Positions 29,767 through 40,209 of a stretch of DNA of 64,000 nucleotides are shown piece after piece (position 1 is the stretch's first letter; each line of letters starts with the position of its first letter). Source of the stretch: Ophiostoma sp. CBS 140.51 (taxonomy: Eukaryota; Ascomycota; Sordariomycetes; Ophiostomatales; Ophiostomataceae); assembly GCA_029298735.1 (NCBI GenBank), contig JANSLP010000012.1:230255-294254 (forward strand), written 5' to 3'. Made by a program: the position numbers and the translations under genes. Below the pieces are notes generated by a model, which worked only from the letters and a program-made list of their open reading frames with translations, was not told the DNA's origin and did no database searches.

Positions 29767-31644
29767 ATGAAGACATCTCGTCTGCCTCATTTTGGCATCA
29801 CCAACCCTGGTCTTGTCTCTGCAGCACAACAGTTTTGCTTCAGACTGCTTACACGCCGTCCATTTCTGTATCTGGGCCTGACAGCGGCGCCGATCGACGT
29901 CGGAAGAAGGGCCCTCTACTCAACCTGGAAGAGAGAGCCCACCATCACGCCGTCGTACATCCGCAACCACCCAGCCGAGATTAAAGACATGACGGACTTT
30001 ACGCGGTGGACCAAGGAGGCACTGGTGCAGCGGGTGCAGGAGCTGCAGGAGCAGCTGGAGGATGCGAGGACGGGCGGCCCGAGTGAAGCTAAAGCGAAGC
30101 AGGGTGGCTCAGCGGGCACCTTCCCCAAACCCAAAAAAGGCATCGATCCAAGCCGGTATGGGACACGCTTTATTGCGCTGCGCATCGCGTACCTGGGCAA
30201 GCGGTATGGAGGGTTTGAGTACCAGCCATCGGGCGCACTGCCGAGTGTCGAGGAGGAGTTGTGGAAGGCGCTGGTGAAGGCGTGCCTCATCTTCCCCGAA
30301 GGCGGTGCTGCCGCCGCACACGAGGTCGATTTCAACATCTGCGAGTACTCCAAGTGTGGACGGACGGACCGTGGCGTGAGCGCGTTTGGGCAGGTGGTGG
30401 CCCTGCGTGTGCGCAGCAACCGGAAGCGAAAGGCCAAGGTGGTCGAATTGAGCGAAGCGAGCGAAGGCGGCGAGGGCGAGGGCGAGGCCGAGGCCGAGAA
30501 AATGGAGACGGAGGAAGACGAGAGCTCGCTTCCCCTTCCCCACGAAGAAATCCAGTACGCCAAAGTCTTGAACCGGCTGCTGCCCCCCGACATTCGCGTC
30601 TTGGCCTGGTGTCCCAACCCGCCGCCAGACTTCTCGGCACGCTTCTCTTGCCGCGAGCGGCGGTACCGCTACTTCTTCACACAGCCGGCCTACTTTGGTG
30701 CCCAAGAGTCATTGTCAACCTCAGAAGGAGGGCCCTCGGACGGCTGGCTCGATATCGAGGCGATGCGCACCGCCGCCAAACACTTTGTCGGCCTGCACGA
30801 CTTCCGCAATTTCTGCAAGATTGACCCCAACAAGCAAATCACCAATTTCTGCCGGCGCATGTTTGACGCCGACATTGTCGAGGTGCCCGGCTTGCACTCG
30901 TCCTTGGACTACTATGGCGGCAAAGACGCGGTGAAAGTGTACTCGTTTGACGTGCGCGGCTCGGCGTTCTTGTGGCACCAGATCCGGCACATGGTGGCCA
31001 TTTTGTTTTTGGTCGGCCAGGGCCGGGAGTCGCCCGATGTTGTGCCCCAACTTCTTGATGCCAAGGCCAACCCAGGCCGCCCAGCTTATCCCATGGCCGA
31101 AGAGGGGCCCCTGGTGCTATGGGACTGTATCTTCCCTCCCCACATCCCTGCCGACGCGCCCGAAGCGGCGGTTGACCACCCCGACGCGGGCAACTGGTCC
31201 GACAGTCTGGAGTGGTATACGGTGGCCGAAGAGGCACCTGACAGCCGTATGATGCTGGATGGGCTGTGGCGCGGCTGGCACGATGCCAAGATGGACGAGA
31301 TTCTGTCGAACCAGCTGCTGAACCAGGTGACCAAGAGCCCCGTGGCTGGTCAGGCGCGGCCACCGCAGCCACCGGCCAAGAAGAGCCATGTCTACGAGGG
31401 TGGCGGTGGGCCGAGACTGGGTGGTGTCTACACCCCACTGATGAAGCGGTCATGCCTCGCCTCACCCGAGGAGCTCAACGACAAGTTTGCGCGGCAAAAG
31501 GGTTTTGCCAACTCGGCGGCGATGCGCGAGGTGGGCAACTGGCGGGCAGCGATCAAGGCGATGAAGGAGGCCGAAGAGGCCGGCGAGGCGCCGCCAGACT
31601 GGGCAGTCCAAGCCAAGGCGCCAGAGGCCAGCGAGCAGGCGTGA
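29767..31644 (+). CDS. PUS3: tRNA pseudouridine synthase Pus3/Deg1 (positions 38/39)
   Basis: A single exon of 625 residues from the first ATG. The catalytic motif CGRTDRGVSAFGQ places the nucleophile at Asp201. FSARFSCRERRYRYFF and LHDFRNFCKIDPNKQITNF are hallmarks of Pus3. The enzyme isomerises U38/U39 in tRNA anticodon arms. The usual cytosolic/nuclear Pus3 start (MTDFTRWTKEALVQRVQEL) is at an internal ATG, 29989. The 74 residues before it contain several Arg, almost no acidic residues and an RRALYS motif, like a mitochondrial presequence. An acidic Glu/Gly insertion (about residues 230-260) and a Glu/Ala-rich tail are extra. The gene ends 94 bp from the convergent GPI15 stop. Confidence 0.93.
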   Translation: MKTSRLPHFGITNPGLVSAAQQFCFRLLTRRPFLYLGLTAAPIDVGRRALYSTWKREPTITPSYIRNHPAEIKDMTDFTRWTKEALVQRVQELQEQLEDARTGGPSEAKAKQGGSAGTFPKPKKGIDPSRYGTRFIALRIAYLGKRYGGFEYQPSGALPSVEEELWKALVKACLIFPEGGAAAAHEVDFNICEYSKCGRTDRGVSAFGQVVALRVRSNRKRKAKVVELSEASEGGEGEGEAEAEKMETEEDESSLPLPHEEIQYAKVLNRLLPPDIRVLAWCPNPPPDFSARFSCRERRYRYFFTQPAYFGAQESLSTSEGGPSDGWLDIEAMRTAAKHFVGLHDFRNFCKIDPNKQITNFCRRMFDADIVEVPGLHSSLDYYGGKDAVKVYSFDVRGSAFLWHQIRHMVAILFLVGQGRESPDVVPQLLDAKANPGRPAYPMAEEGPLVLWDCIFPPHIPADAPEAAVDHPDAGNWSDSLEWYTVAEEAPDSRMMLDGLWRGWHDAKMDEILSNQLLNQVTKSPVAGQARPPQPPAKKSHVYEGGGGPRLGGVYTPLMKRSCLASPEELNDKFARQKGFANSAAMREVGNWRAAIKAMKEAEEAGEAPPDWAVQAKAPEASEQA

Positions 31645-31738
31645 TGGTCATGGCATTAGAAACAAAATATAGACGAAATTCACGCTCAAAATATTGATTA
31701 AACTTGGTATCATGGTATTACATACATCTCACTCTCGG

Positions 31739-32752
31739 TCATCCCCTCGCATCAGGCTCGTAGAGACACGCCCGCGCCTCGCGCCAGACGGTCCGCACAA
31801 TGTCCAGACCGGGTAGCAGCCGCGGGAACACGACGACAATGTGGTCCTCGTCCTCTTCGCTGCTGCTTCCGCCGCCGTCCGGGCCATCACTCTCATTGTC
31901 CGAGTCGTCCGAATCGTAGCCGCCGTCGTGCCTGTCTCGGCCGTTGCTGTAACCATTGCTGTCACGTTTCTCATCACGGTACTCGCCCTCCTCCTCGCTT
32001 TCTTCGAGAAGCCGCGCGTTCTTGACCCGCACGCCCAGCCCCTCGCCGCCAATGGGGCCTGCACCCCGTCCGGCCACAACGGCCACCAAATAGTACCGCA
32101 CCTCGAACCCGCGGAAGGCCTCGTTGACCAGCAGGTCTTGTAGTTTTTCGGTCGGGATAAACCGTGTCGCTGCCGGTGTGGGTTCCCCGTAGTAGCCATC
32201 GGCAGCCGTCGCTCCCCCACCGCCTCGATCGTTGGTCGATATGCTAAAGAATCTGGCAATCAGCGTCCACGGCGTCGTCAGTGTCCACCAGACTACCGAC
32301 AGCCCCGACACCAGCTCGCCCAAGTAGGTCGCGCCCGTCGAGCGTGTCTGGATGCCCAGGCCGCGCAGCACCAGCAGCGACTCGGACGTATGCACACGCG
32401 CAACACTGGCCCAGAAGGCCACCAGACACAGTGGCAAGACCAGCCAGGGGGGCGAGCTTGCCGCTGCTCGCAGCGCATCCAGTCCATGGGCCGACACAAA
32501 CAGGTGCCACACCAAGTTTTGCCACGTCATGTCGGCGCCCAGAGTCCCCCGCCTTAGGTGTCGAACAACGTCCTGGTTGGCATGGGCCCACAGAGCGACA
32601 CCTGCCGACGCCGCCAGCAGCATGCGCACCACAACCACGGCGGCGGCCAGCGCCCATCCCGTCCACCCTGTGCGGCGCGGCTGTGTTGTGACGACGAACT
32701 CGACCGTAGTCGGCGACGGCCGGCGGACCTCGAGGTGTGGAGGGCCGAGCAT
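31739..32752 (-). CDS. GPI15: GPI-GlcNAc transferase subunit Gpi15 / PIG-H
   Basis: A single exon of 337 residues. Two hydrophobic segments (about residues 32-55 and 98-118) form the membrane hairpin. The PIG-H domain follows: ESLLVLRGLGIQTRS, then RFIPTEKLQDLLVNEAFRGFEVRYYLVAVV, the conserved FIP...NEA...YYL pattern. A long acidic Asp/Glu/Ser insertion (about residues 250-305) separates it from a final IVVVFPRLLPGLDIVRTVWR segment that closes the domain. The protein is part of the ER complex that adds GlcNAc to phosphatidylinositol, the first step of GPI-anchor synthesis, with the catalytic PIG-A homologue. Length exceeds the family norm because of the acidic insertion. Confidence 0.88.
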   Translation of the reverse strand: MLGPPHLEVRRPSPTTVEFVVTTQPRRTGWTGWALAAAVVVVRMLLAASAGVALWAHANQDVVRHLRRGTLGADMTWQNLVWHLFVSAHGLDALRAAASSPPWLVLPLCLVAFWASVARVHTSESLLVLRGLGIQTRSTGATYLGELVSGLSVVWWTLTTPWTLIARFFSISTNDRGGGGATAADGYYGEPTPAATRFIPTEKLQDLLVNEAFRGFEVRYYLVAVVAGRGAGPIGGEGLGVRVKNARLLEESEEEGEYRDEKRDSNGYSNGRDRHDGGYDSDDSDNESDGPDGGGSSSEEDEDHIVVVFPRLLPGLDIVRTVWREARACLYEPDARG

Positions 32753-34351
32753 CGTGTAGCCGACCGAAGGGAGGCGACTAAAAAATAGGAGGGAGTGTTG
32801 TATTGGCTCGTGATCGTGTCGTGCCGTGATGTTTGTTCGACGTAGCTTTCGATGTAGCTTAAAAAAGGAGCGACAAAGACGAAAAGAAAGGAGTGAATGT
32901 CTGTGTTATCGAGTCATTTTTGTCGAAATTGTGTAGTCGTAATTTGGGCCTCTTGTCCCTGGTCGGGGGTCGAGTATGTGGGCAAGATGTCGCGATGCAA
33001 TTTGAGATGTCGCCGCGCGTTCTAAGAGTTGCGTCGGATCGGCAGACAGCTGTCTCCTGTCCAGTGGTGCTGTGGTATGCTGTTGGGTGCTATAATTACA
33101 GGAGGTCAATAGCTACATTTCTGCCGTGGGCGACCGCTCTTTTTGGAAGGAGTGGGGAGGGGTATATAAATTGACTTAAGTATGAGAAATTCCAACTGGC
33201 TGTTATGGTCGAAGTGGAAGGCGGCTCTTGCTATTCTTATTTCCTGCTGTCTCATGTCCGAGGTGGTCTCGTACCGCTTCGACCCAGTGCGTCGCCCAGT
33301 GCGAACGTTGCGGTGGCCGCCCACTCGTATGGGAAACCTACGATGCTGGAACCCCCTTGCGGCCCTAAGCAATTGGAGATGATACTTCAGGGAGGACTCA
33401 CTCTGCAGAGGCATCTTCACCGTCGCGTGGCGGACTGGATTACGATCGTACTGGGTTGGGGCAGCATTTGAGATGAAGAAGCCAACTTCTATTTTTGCTT
33501 TTTGGACCTTCCACGTACTGTGTTCCCGAAAGACCCCGCACTGTACGTGAAAACAACCATCGCGACAACAACGATTCAATTCGCAACAAGGACAACAATT
33601 GAATTCTTTTTTTTAGTTTCACTTCACTTCGCTTTATTTGTTTTTTATTCACATAGTAGCATCTTTTATCTAAAAATGTAAATTTCATCAAATGGCGATC
33701 GACTACATAAAATAAAAATGCCCCAGTTGTCCAGAGAGAAGAAGACTTGAAAGCGCCGCGAGGCAGCCCATGTAAAGAGGAAAGAAGGAAAAGAAAAAAC
33801 AACCAAACAAAACAAACGTATCACCAACATCATCAATCCAATCTTTTTTCCACTGATTCATTTTCTTCATTTTCATCCTGCAGGTCCATTTGCTGCATCC
33901 TTTCCATTTCATGATAAAAACAAAACACAAAGACAAAAGGCGTCAACTTCTGATCTTGGCAATTAAAGAAGAGCAACCGACATCACAACGCGCAGAAAAG
34001 CAAGACACCAAAAAGGCAACCTGGAAACTGAAAAGCAATTTATATAAAAGGAGACGCCAAAGCCATATCTGGCACAGACATGCTAGGGGGATTTCGTAAG
34101 AGCGAGACGTTGAAGAAAAAGAAAAGAAAACATGCTGCAGAAAAAAGAGAAATAAGAATAGCCAAAGAGGCCAATGTGTAAATGGGACACTCTAACGACA
34201 GCCTTGGAGAGACCATCAATATTGACCTCCAGAGTGTGAAGAAGCGAAGAATGAAAAACGCCGAATCGCCATGCACGAGAGAAGTGAAAGGTAAAGAAGG
34301 ATGGGTATAAGGAAAGTAAGAAAAAGAAATCGTTGAACTGAGACCATGCGA
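32753..34351. other. Intergenic, 1.6 kb
   Basis: GPI15 promoter side and 3' flank of the WD40 gene. A good TATA-like sequence TATATAAA lies at 33163-33170. A 66-codon + frame at 33182-33382 begins MRNSNWLLWSKWKAALAIL; it is discussed as a weak candidate only. The remainder is AT-rich and purine-rich. Confidence 0.45.
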
Positions 34352-37300
34352 TCAGATCATCTCGCTCTGGTGAAGACCAGTGCGCATCTGATTCTGGTAC
34401 TCAATTTGCTGCAGCTGCAGCTGCTGTTGGGCCAGTTGTTGCTGCGTCAGCTGCTGCTGTGGCTGGAACTGCATCTGCGTTTGCTGCGGCGGGCTGTTGC
34501 GCGACGCAAAGCTGCTCTGCGGCGGCGGCACGCTCTCGTACGGGGCATATCCCATCGACTGCGACTGCGGAATCTGGATGCTCTCGTACGGCACCATGGT
34601 AATCTCGGGCGACTTGGTGCGCGAAGCCGCATTGGGTCCGCGGCTGGCCGACCGCATGCGCTCCGTGGCACGCGAGATGCGGCCCGCAATGCTGTTGTCC
34701 GTGCTGCTGCGGCCGCGCTGGTGGCCGTTGCGTGACTGCGACAGGTTCTCCTGGGCAATGGGCGGAGCTGGCGGCGGAGGCGGCGGCGGTGGGTAGTTGG
34801 CGTATTGTGGAGCATTGCCATTGTTGCCGTTGTTGCCAGTGTTCTGCGGCGAGATCGTAACAACCGGCTGAACCTCACCGTCGTCCATCACCACCTCAAT
34901 GGTGCCCGTAGTGTGACCACCGTAAACAACCGGCTTGTTCATGCTCGAGCCAAAAGGAAGAGGGGCCGGAGGCGGCGGGGGCGGGACAGCCAGGTGAGCA
35001 AGCTCCTTGAGCATGGGCGGCGCCGGTAGAGGCGGAGGAGGCGGCGGGATCATGTTGTCCAGAGACGGGCGACGGTAGATGGTGGGCGACAGAGTCCCGG
35101 CTAGGTCATTGTCGTCGTTGCTCGACTCGGGGATCGTCGGGTTCTTCTCGCGACTAGCCTTGCGCGAAGCCGAGAAGTCCTTGTTGTAGACCAACTCCTG
35201 GGGCGGAGCAGACATGGAGCGAGGGATGGCTGCACGGCTCATCGAGGGCGGCTGGTACACAGTCGACGGCAGGAGAGTCAGTGTGGGCTCCGACGACTTG
35301 GTCGGGACCGAAGTCTTGGGCGCCGGCGGGACCTCTGAGCGCAGGCTGTACGTGGTGGCACTGAGAGTAAGCGGAGCAGGAGCAGGCTCGGCGTTTCTCT
35401 TGGGCGACGGCTTCGTCTCCGGTGACGAGCGGCCGCCAGCCGAGCCAGACGACGTGCGCTGGTGGCCGTAAGCAGCCGGGATGGGCGGCACGCTCGGCGG
35501 CGTGGATGAACCAGCACCTGCGCCAGGCTCGAGAACCAGACGCATGGCCTTGGGAGTTGCAGGCAGACCGATGGACTGATGGCCGCGGGGAGCGAACATG
35601 CTGCGGGTCCGGGTGGACGACGACGACTGCATGGCAACGGGGTCGGTTGACTGGCTGCGCATCGGCAGGTCGTTGGGATGACGTGAGTAGACGTCCGAGC
35701 TCAGCTCAGGCGCCTCCGAGATCTGGCCAAAGGACTGATTCAGACCGGGCGAAAGGTAGTCAGGGTGCATGATGGGCGGTGCGTTCGGATGACGGACAAG
35801 CGACTTGCGGCGCTCTTCCAGCTCCCGGGCGGCGGCAGCCTTGCGCTGGGCGCGCTCATCCTTGCTCAACTGGCGCAAGTCACCACGGTTGGTCATGGCC
35901 GACTGCGTGCGGCGTCTGCCAAGCTCCTCACCAAGAGACTGCTGCGAGGCCGGGTAGCGGTCGAAACCGCCAGCAGCAACAGCCATAGCAGAGGGTGCAG
36001 GGGGAGGGCCAGCAAGAGCACGCTCCTTGCGCGAGGTGGCTGCAGGTGCAGCCGTCGAGGTCACATCAGGTGTTGGGCGGCGCCGGCTGCGGGACCGCTC
36101 ACGAGCGCGAACAGAGCCGGGCGAGGCATCACGACGACCCTGGCTAGAGCTGCGACCACGCTGAGAGGTACGGTCACGGTTGCGGAACTTCTCTTGAGCC
36201 TCAACGGCTCTCTGGTAGTCCTCCTCATCATCCGAATCCCGGTACTGGGCAGCGTTGTTTGAGAACGGAAGAGGCGACGAGGGAGAGCGAATGGCAGAGG
36301 CCGTGCGGCTCGAGTTGCGGCCACGCGGAATGTCCAGGGTCAGAGGCTGACGATCGGGGCTGCGGTTGCGAGTGGAACGGCCACGGCTAGAAGCACGGCT
36401 GGTAGGGCGCGACTTGGACGACGGACGCAGAGGCTGCATCGACACTGGTGGAGGCGCAGCCGACGATGTGGAGATCGTCTTCTTCGCTGTCAACGAGGCC
36501 ATGTCGTCGTTGTCGACAGCAGGCACGTCACGAGCAAACATGCGGGGGGTGCTGGCCAGGCTGATGAGATCCTCAGGCGACATGGGCACAGGAGAGCGCG
36601 GCGAGCGCTTGCCTCCAGTCTTGGAACCGGCACGGCTGCGTGTCTGCACCCACTCACGGACGTCCGTGTTCGAGGACGCCTCACGCGAGTGGCTTGTCAC
36701 AGTTGAAACTGACGAGGTAGATGGAGTAGCCACAGACGGGCGGCGCTGGCGGCCAATGTCACGCGATCTCTGATGACGGTCCTTGCTGCTAGAGCGCGCC
36801 GCCTTGGCATTGACAACCTCGAGGCTGTTAATGTACTCGTCCAGAGTCTTGCTCGTGTTGGGCGCATCGCCGGTACGGAACCGGCTGCTGCGCAGGCTAT
36901 GGCCAACGCTCGAGTTGGACGTAACCGAGCTGCTGACCGAAGCTGGACCACGGCGCCGAGAGGGCCAGCGGTACCGGTTGGAAGAGGCACCCGTCTGCTC
37001 GGGAGAGGTCATGTCCATAATCGTCTCGGGAGCAACAGGTGCCAGCTGCAAATCAACACCGACAGGGATGCGGTTGCGCGGTCCATTGCGGCTGTGGCGG
37101 CCGTCCATGAGCATAGCCAGCGACGCGGGAGATGGAGACGGAGGCGGCTGCTCCTTGCGGCGGTACAGAGGGCTCGAGGTTGAGGCTCTCTGCAGGGCCA
37201 TGCCGATGGACAAGTTGTGACCATTGTCAACCTGGGTCATCTGTGGGACAGGTGCAGGAGCAGGAGCAGGGGCCTGCGCTGCAACAGCGTCGATGCCCTC

Positions 37301-40209
37301 AGCAGGCTGCGACTGCAGACCCAGTGCATCCGAGACGCCCTTGAGGATGTTGCGAGGGTGGTTCGCATCTTGGGAACCCTGCGGACCTTCACCAATAGAC
37401 GGCAGCCGCTGGCGACCGAATCCACCACCAGCAGGCCGGGCCGAGCTGGGCGTATTGAAGACACTGCGTTGCGAGGGACGCAGGAAAGCAGTCGTGGCAT
37501 CGTTGTGACCGGGCGAGATGGCCGACTCAACGATGGGCGTCACACCAGCGGCAATCGGCGTAGCACCATCAGCATCGCTGGCAAAGATCTGGGCACGCGT
37601 GTTGCTGGTGGCATCGCTGAAGTTGGTGATCAGTCTCAAGGCCGATGACTTGGCAATGCTGCGCTGGGGCCCACGCTGCATCAAGCTGGGCGGCGATAAA
37701 GGCGGGCTATTCAGCTCTGGCAGGGCCGAGTTGATGGACGGAAAGTTGATCTGCGCAGCAGACGGCGATGTCCACGGCTCAGACGACTCCTTGCCAGTAC
37801 AGGCAGCACATCTGATCGCAAGCTCGCGGCGGCCATTCTTGATGGCCCACTCGCCCCATTTCTTGATAAGGTGCGACTGCCTCTCCCACACGGACGGGTA
37901 GAAGAGGGCCGCCACGATCAGAGCCTCCATGTACTTGTGGTGCGAGGCGTAGATCTCGATGGCGTCGTTGCAGTCACCCATACCAATCATAATAGTCGCA
38001 GCCGCGTGCACATCGCCGCTCTCCAGCAGACGCTGAGTGTACGCACGGCCCAGCTTGTGCTGGCTGGCCTGGCTACCAATACCACTTAGGGCGAGCAGCA
38101 TCCAGTCAGACGAGGTCATCGTCTCGGAACTGGCCTTCATGATATCCGGGTCAATGTCACCGAGCCACTTAGCGAGCAGGATGCGGTTAGCTGAGCCAGC
38201 AGGGTAGCGGTCCATCTCGTCACGGACAAGATCACCAATATCCTCTGTCCAGCCAAAGATGGTGTAAAGCATCTGCCGGCGCAGGTCGTCATTGGTGAGG
38301 CGGGCACCGTTTGCGGGAGCAGGCGGCATGCGGTAAGGTACGTCGCTCAGGCGACTACGGGTGAACTTGAACAGGTCAAGCACCTTGGCGTCGTCCGGAC
38401 TCCGTGGGACCTCGTTCCGCAACCGAGACGGGCGCGACATTCCCGTGCGGCTGCTAGTCGTCGAGAAGGTGGTGCTCGTCGCGGTGCTGTACGTAGCTAC
38501 CGACTGCCGTTGTGGGTTGGGAGTTTTCCGGTGTGAGTGCTGCTGTTGCTGTTGCTGTTGATGGTGCTGTGGCTGCTGGTACATGTTGTTGGGGTGGATC
38601 GACGACTTGAGGGACGAGCCGATCGACATGTATGTGTACTCGGTCATACCTCTGGACCGAACAGAGCCTGCGTATTGGCCGGGTGTCTTGCTGCTGGTTT
38701 CCGACTTGTCCTCCGAGATATGGCTGACGGCCGAGCTGGTGGCACTGACAGTGCGGGCAATATCCGACTCCGTGTCGTCGACGATGTGTCCTGCGTTGAC
38801 TAGGCGGGCGAGAGGCGACTGGTAGTCGTCGTCACTTTCAGAGACACCGCCGTCAAGGTGGATAGAGATCTCTGACTCGGAGGTTGTGGCCACGGAGCTA
38901 TCGGTCTCGATCGCACTAGACGCTGCGGCGGCAGCGGCGGCGGCAGCAGCCTCTTGTTTCTCCTGCTCCTCGACGGATACTGGTGGTGAGGGCGGTAGAA
39001 GGTTGGCGGGGTGCTGGACGTCGGCGACCAAAACTGCAGGCGCGTTAAGGTCAAACTGCTGCACAGTGTTATTGGCACCGAGCGTGAAAAGGCTTGCACC
39101 CGGACCGTACACGGCAAGACCGCGGACATGTTCTAGTGTCGGGATACTGTCGTATGTGACGTGCTTTGTGCGCACATCCCAAGATAGTGTTTCACTGTGG
39201 AGTCAGTTAGTACTTAGTACAAAAGGCACTGAACTATTACTTAAAGTTATGTTGTTGACGTACCCCTCGGAAAACTGAATGATGCGACCGTTCTTGGACC
39301 AATTCATCCAGTTGGGCCCTGGGAAGTAGTTGTCGGTGCGCTTCAGGATGCGCACGACCTTGGCGGGCTCGACGCCGTTGTGTGATTTTGCGACGCTCCA
39401 CACCCGCAAGTCGCCGTCGTAGGTCTGCACGGCCAGCATGTCCGACCGCTGCCGCGTTGAGGACGCATGCCAGGACAGGCCGACAATGGGCGACGGGCCC
39501 CGGGATGTCGTCAGGTTGTGCAGAATCGTGAACCTTGGCTGGAGGTTGCAGATCAAAATAGAGCCGTTTTGGTAGCCAATGGCAAATGTGCGGCAGTCGG
39601 TGGCTGGTGCCAGTGCCGTGACGGCAATCTGGTCTATTGTGCGGAAAGAGACGTGCTCGGAGGTCTCGGGCTCGAAGAGGATGATGGTTCCGGAGTCGTT
39701 ACCTATGATTTAGTGTGTTAGTTTTAACGCTGCCCCCTTTTATGCAAGTAAACAATGAACAATGACGACGGTAATGTCTTACCAAAAGCAACGGCGCCGT
39801 TGCGCATCCATGCGACGGCTGTCAAGTTGCTAAATGAAGCAAACCGAGCAATCTCGTTTCCCGACATGATATCCCAAACAATGGCATTTTGGCTGGCATC
39901 GTAGCTGACCACCAGCCGACCCGCGCCGCGCTCGCTCTGGTTGTCGACAGCCAACAACAAAACTTCGTCCGGGTGTCGTGAAAATCGGCGCTCGATTGTG
40001 AGGGTATCGTGGTGGCAACACACAATGGAGTTGCCTTGAGCATAAAGAAACATATCGGCCGTGGCAACGCACGGATCAAAGTGTCGCATCATTGTGCTGA
40101 TGGTTGTGGGTGGCATAGTGTAATCTTGAGCCGCGGTGATGCGCTCCCGAGACGCTAACGAGGACTCGGTGGCAGACCGCTGCCTCGGTTTTTGTGCGGG
40201 GATCGACAT
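34352..40209 (-). CDS. Large WD40 / alpha-solenoid scaffold protein, function unknown
   Basis: Three exons, 40209-39783, 39702-39264 and 39194-34352, with introns 39703-39782 and 39195-39263 (CTAAC branch), give a closed frame of 1902 residues. The N-terminal third looks like WD40 repeats (NAIVWDIMSGNEIARFASFSNLTAVAWM, DLRVWSVAKSHNGVEPAKV). After a Ser/Gln-rich disordered stretch, a helical region from about residue 560 (YTIFGWTEDIGDLVRDEMDRY, then GDVHAAATIMIGMGDCNDAIEIYASHHKYMEALI) resembles the solenoids of coat and Gemin5-type scaffolds. The remaining thousand residues are Ser/Arg/Pro-rich with poly-Pro runs (PPPPPPPLPAPP) and a Gln-rich end. The architecture resembles COPII/Sec16-like or RNP scaffolds, but I cannot assign a role. 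Confidence 0.8.
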
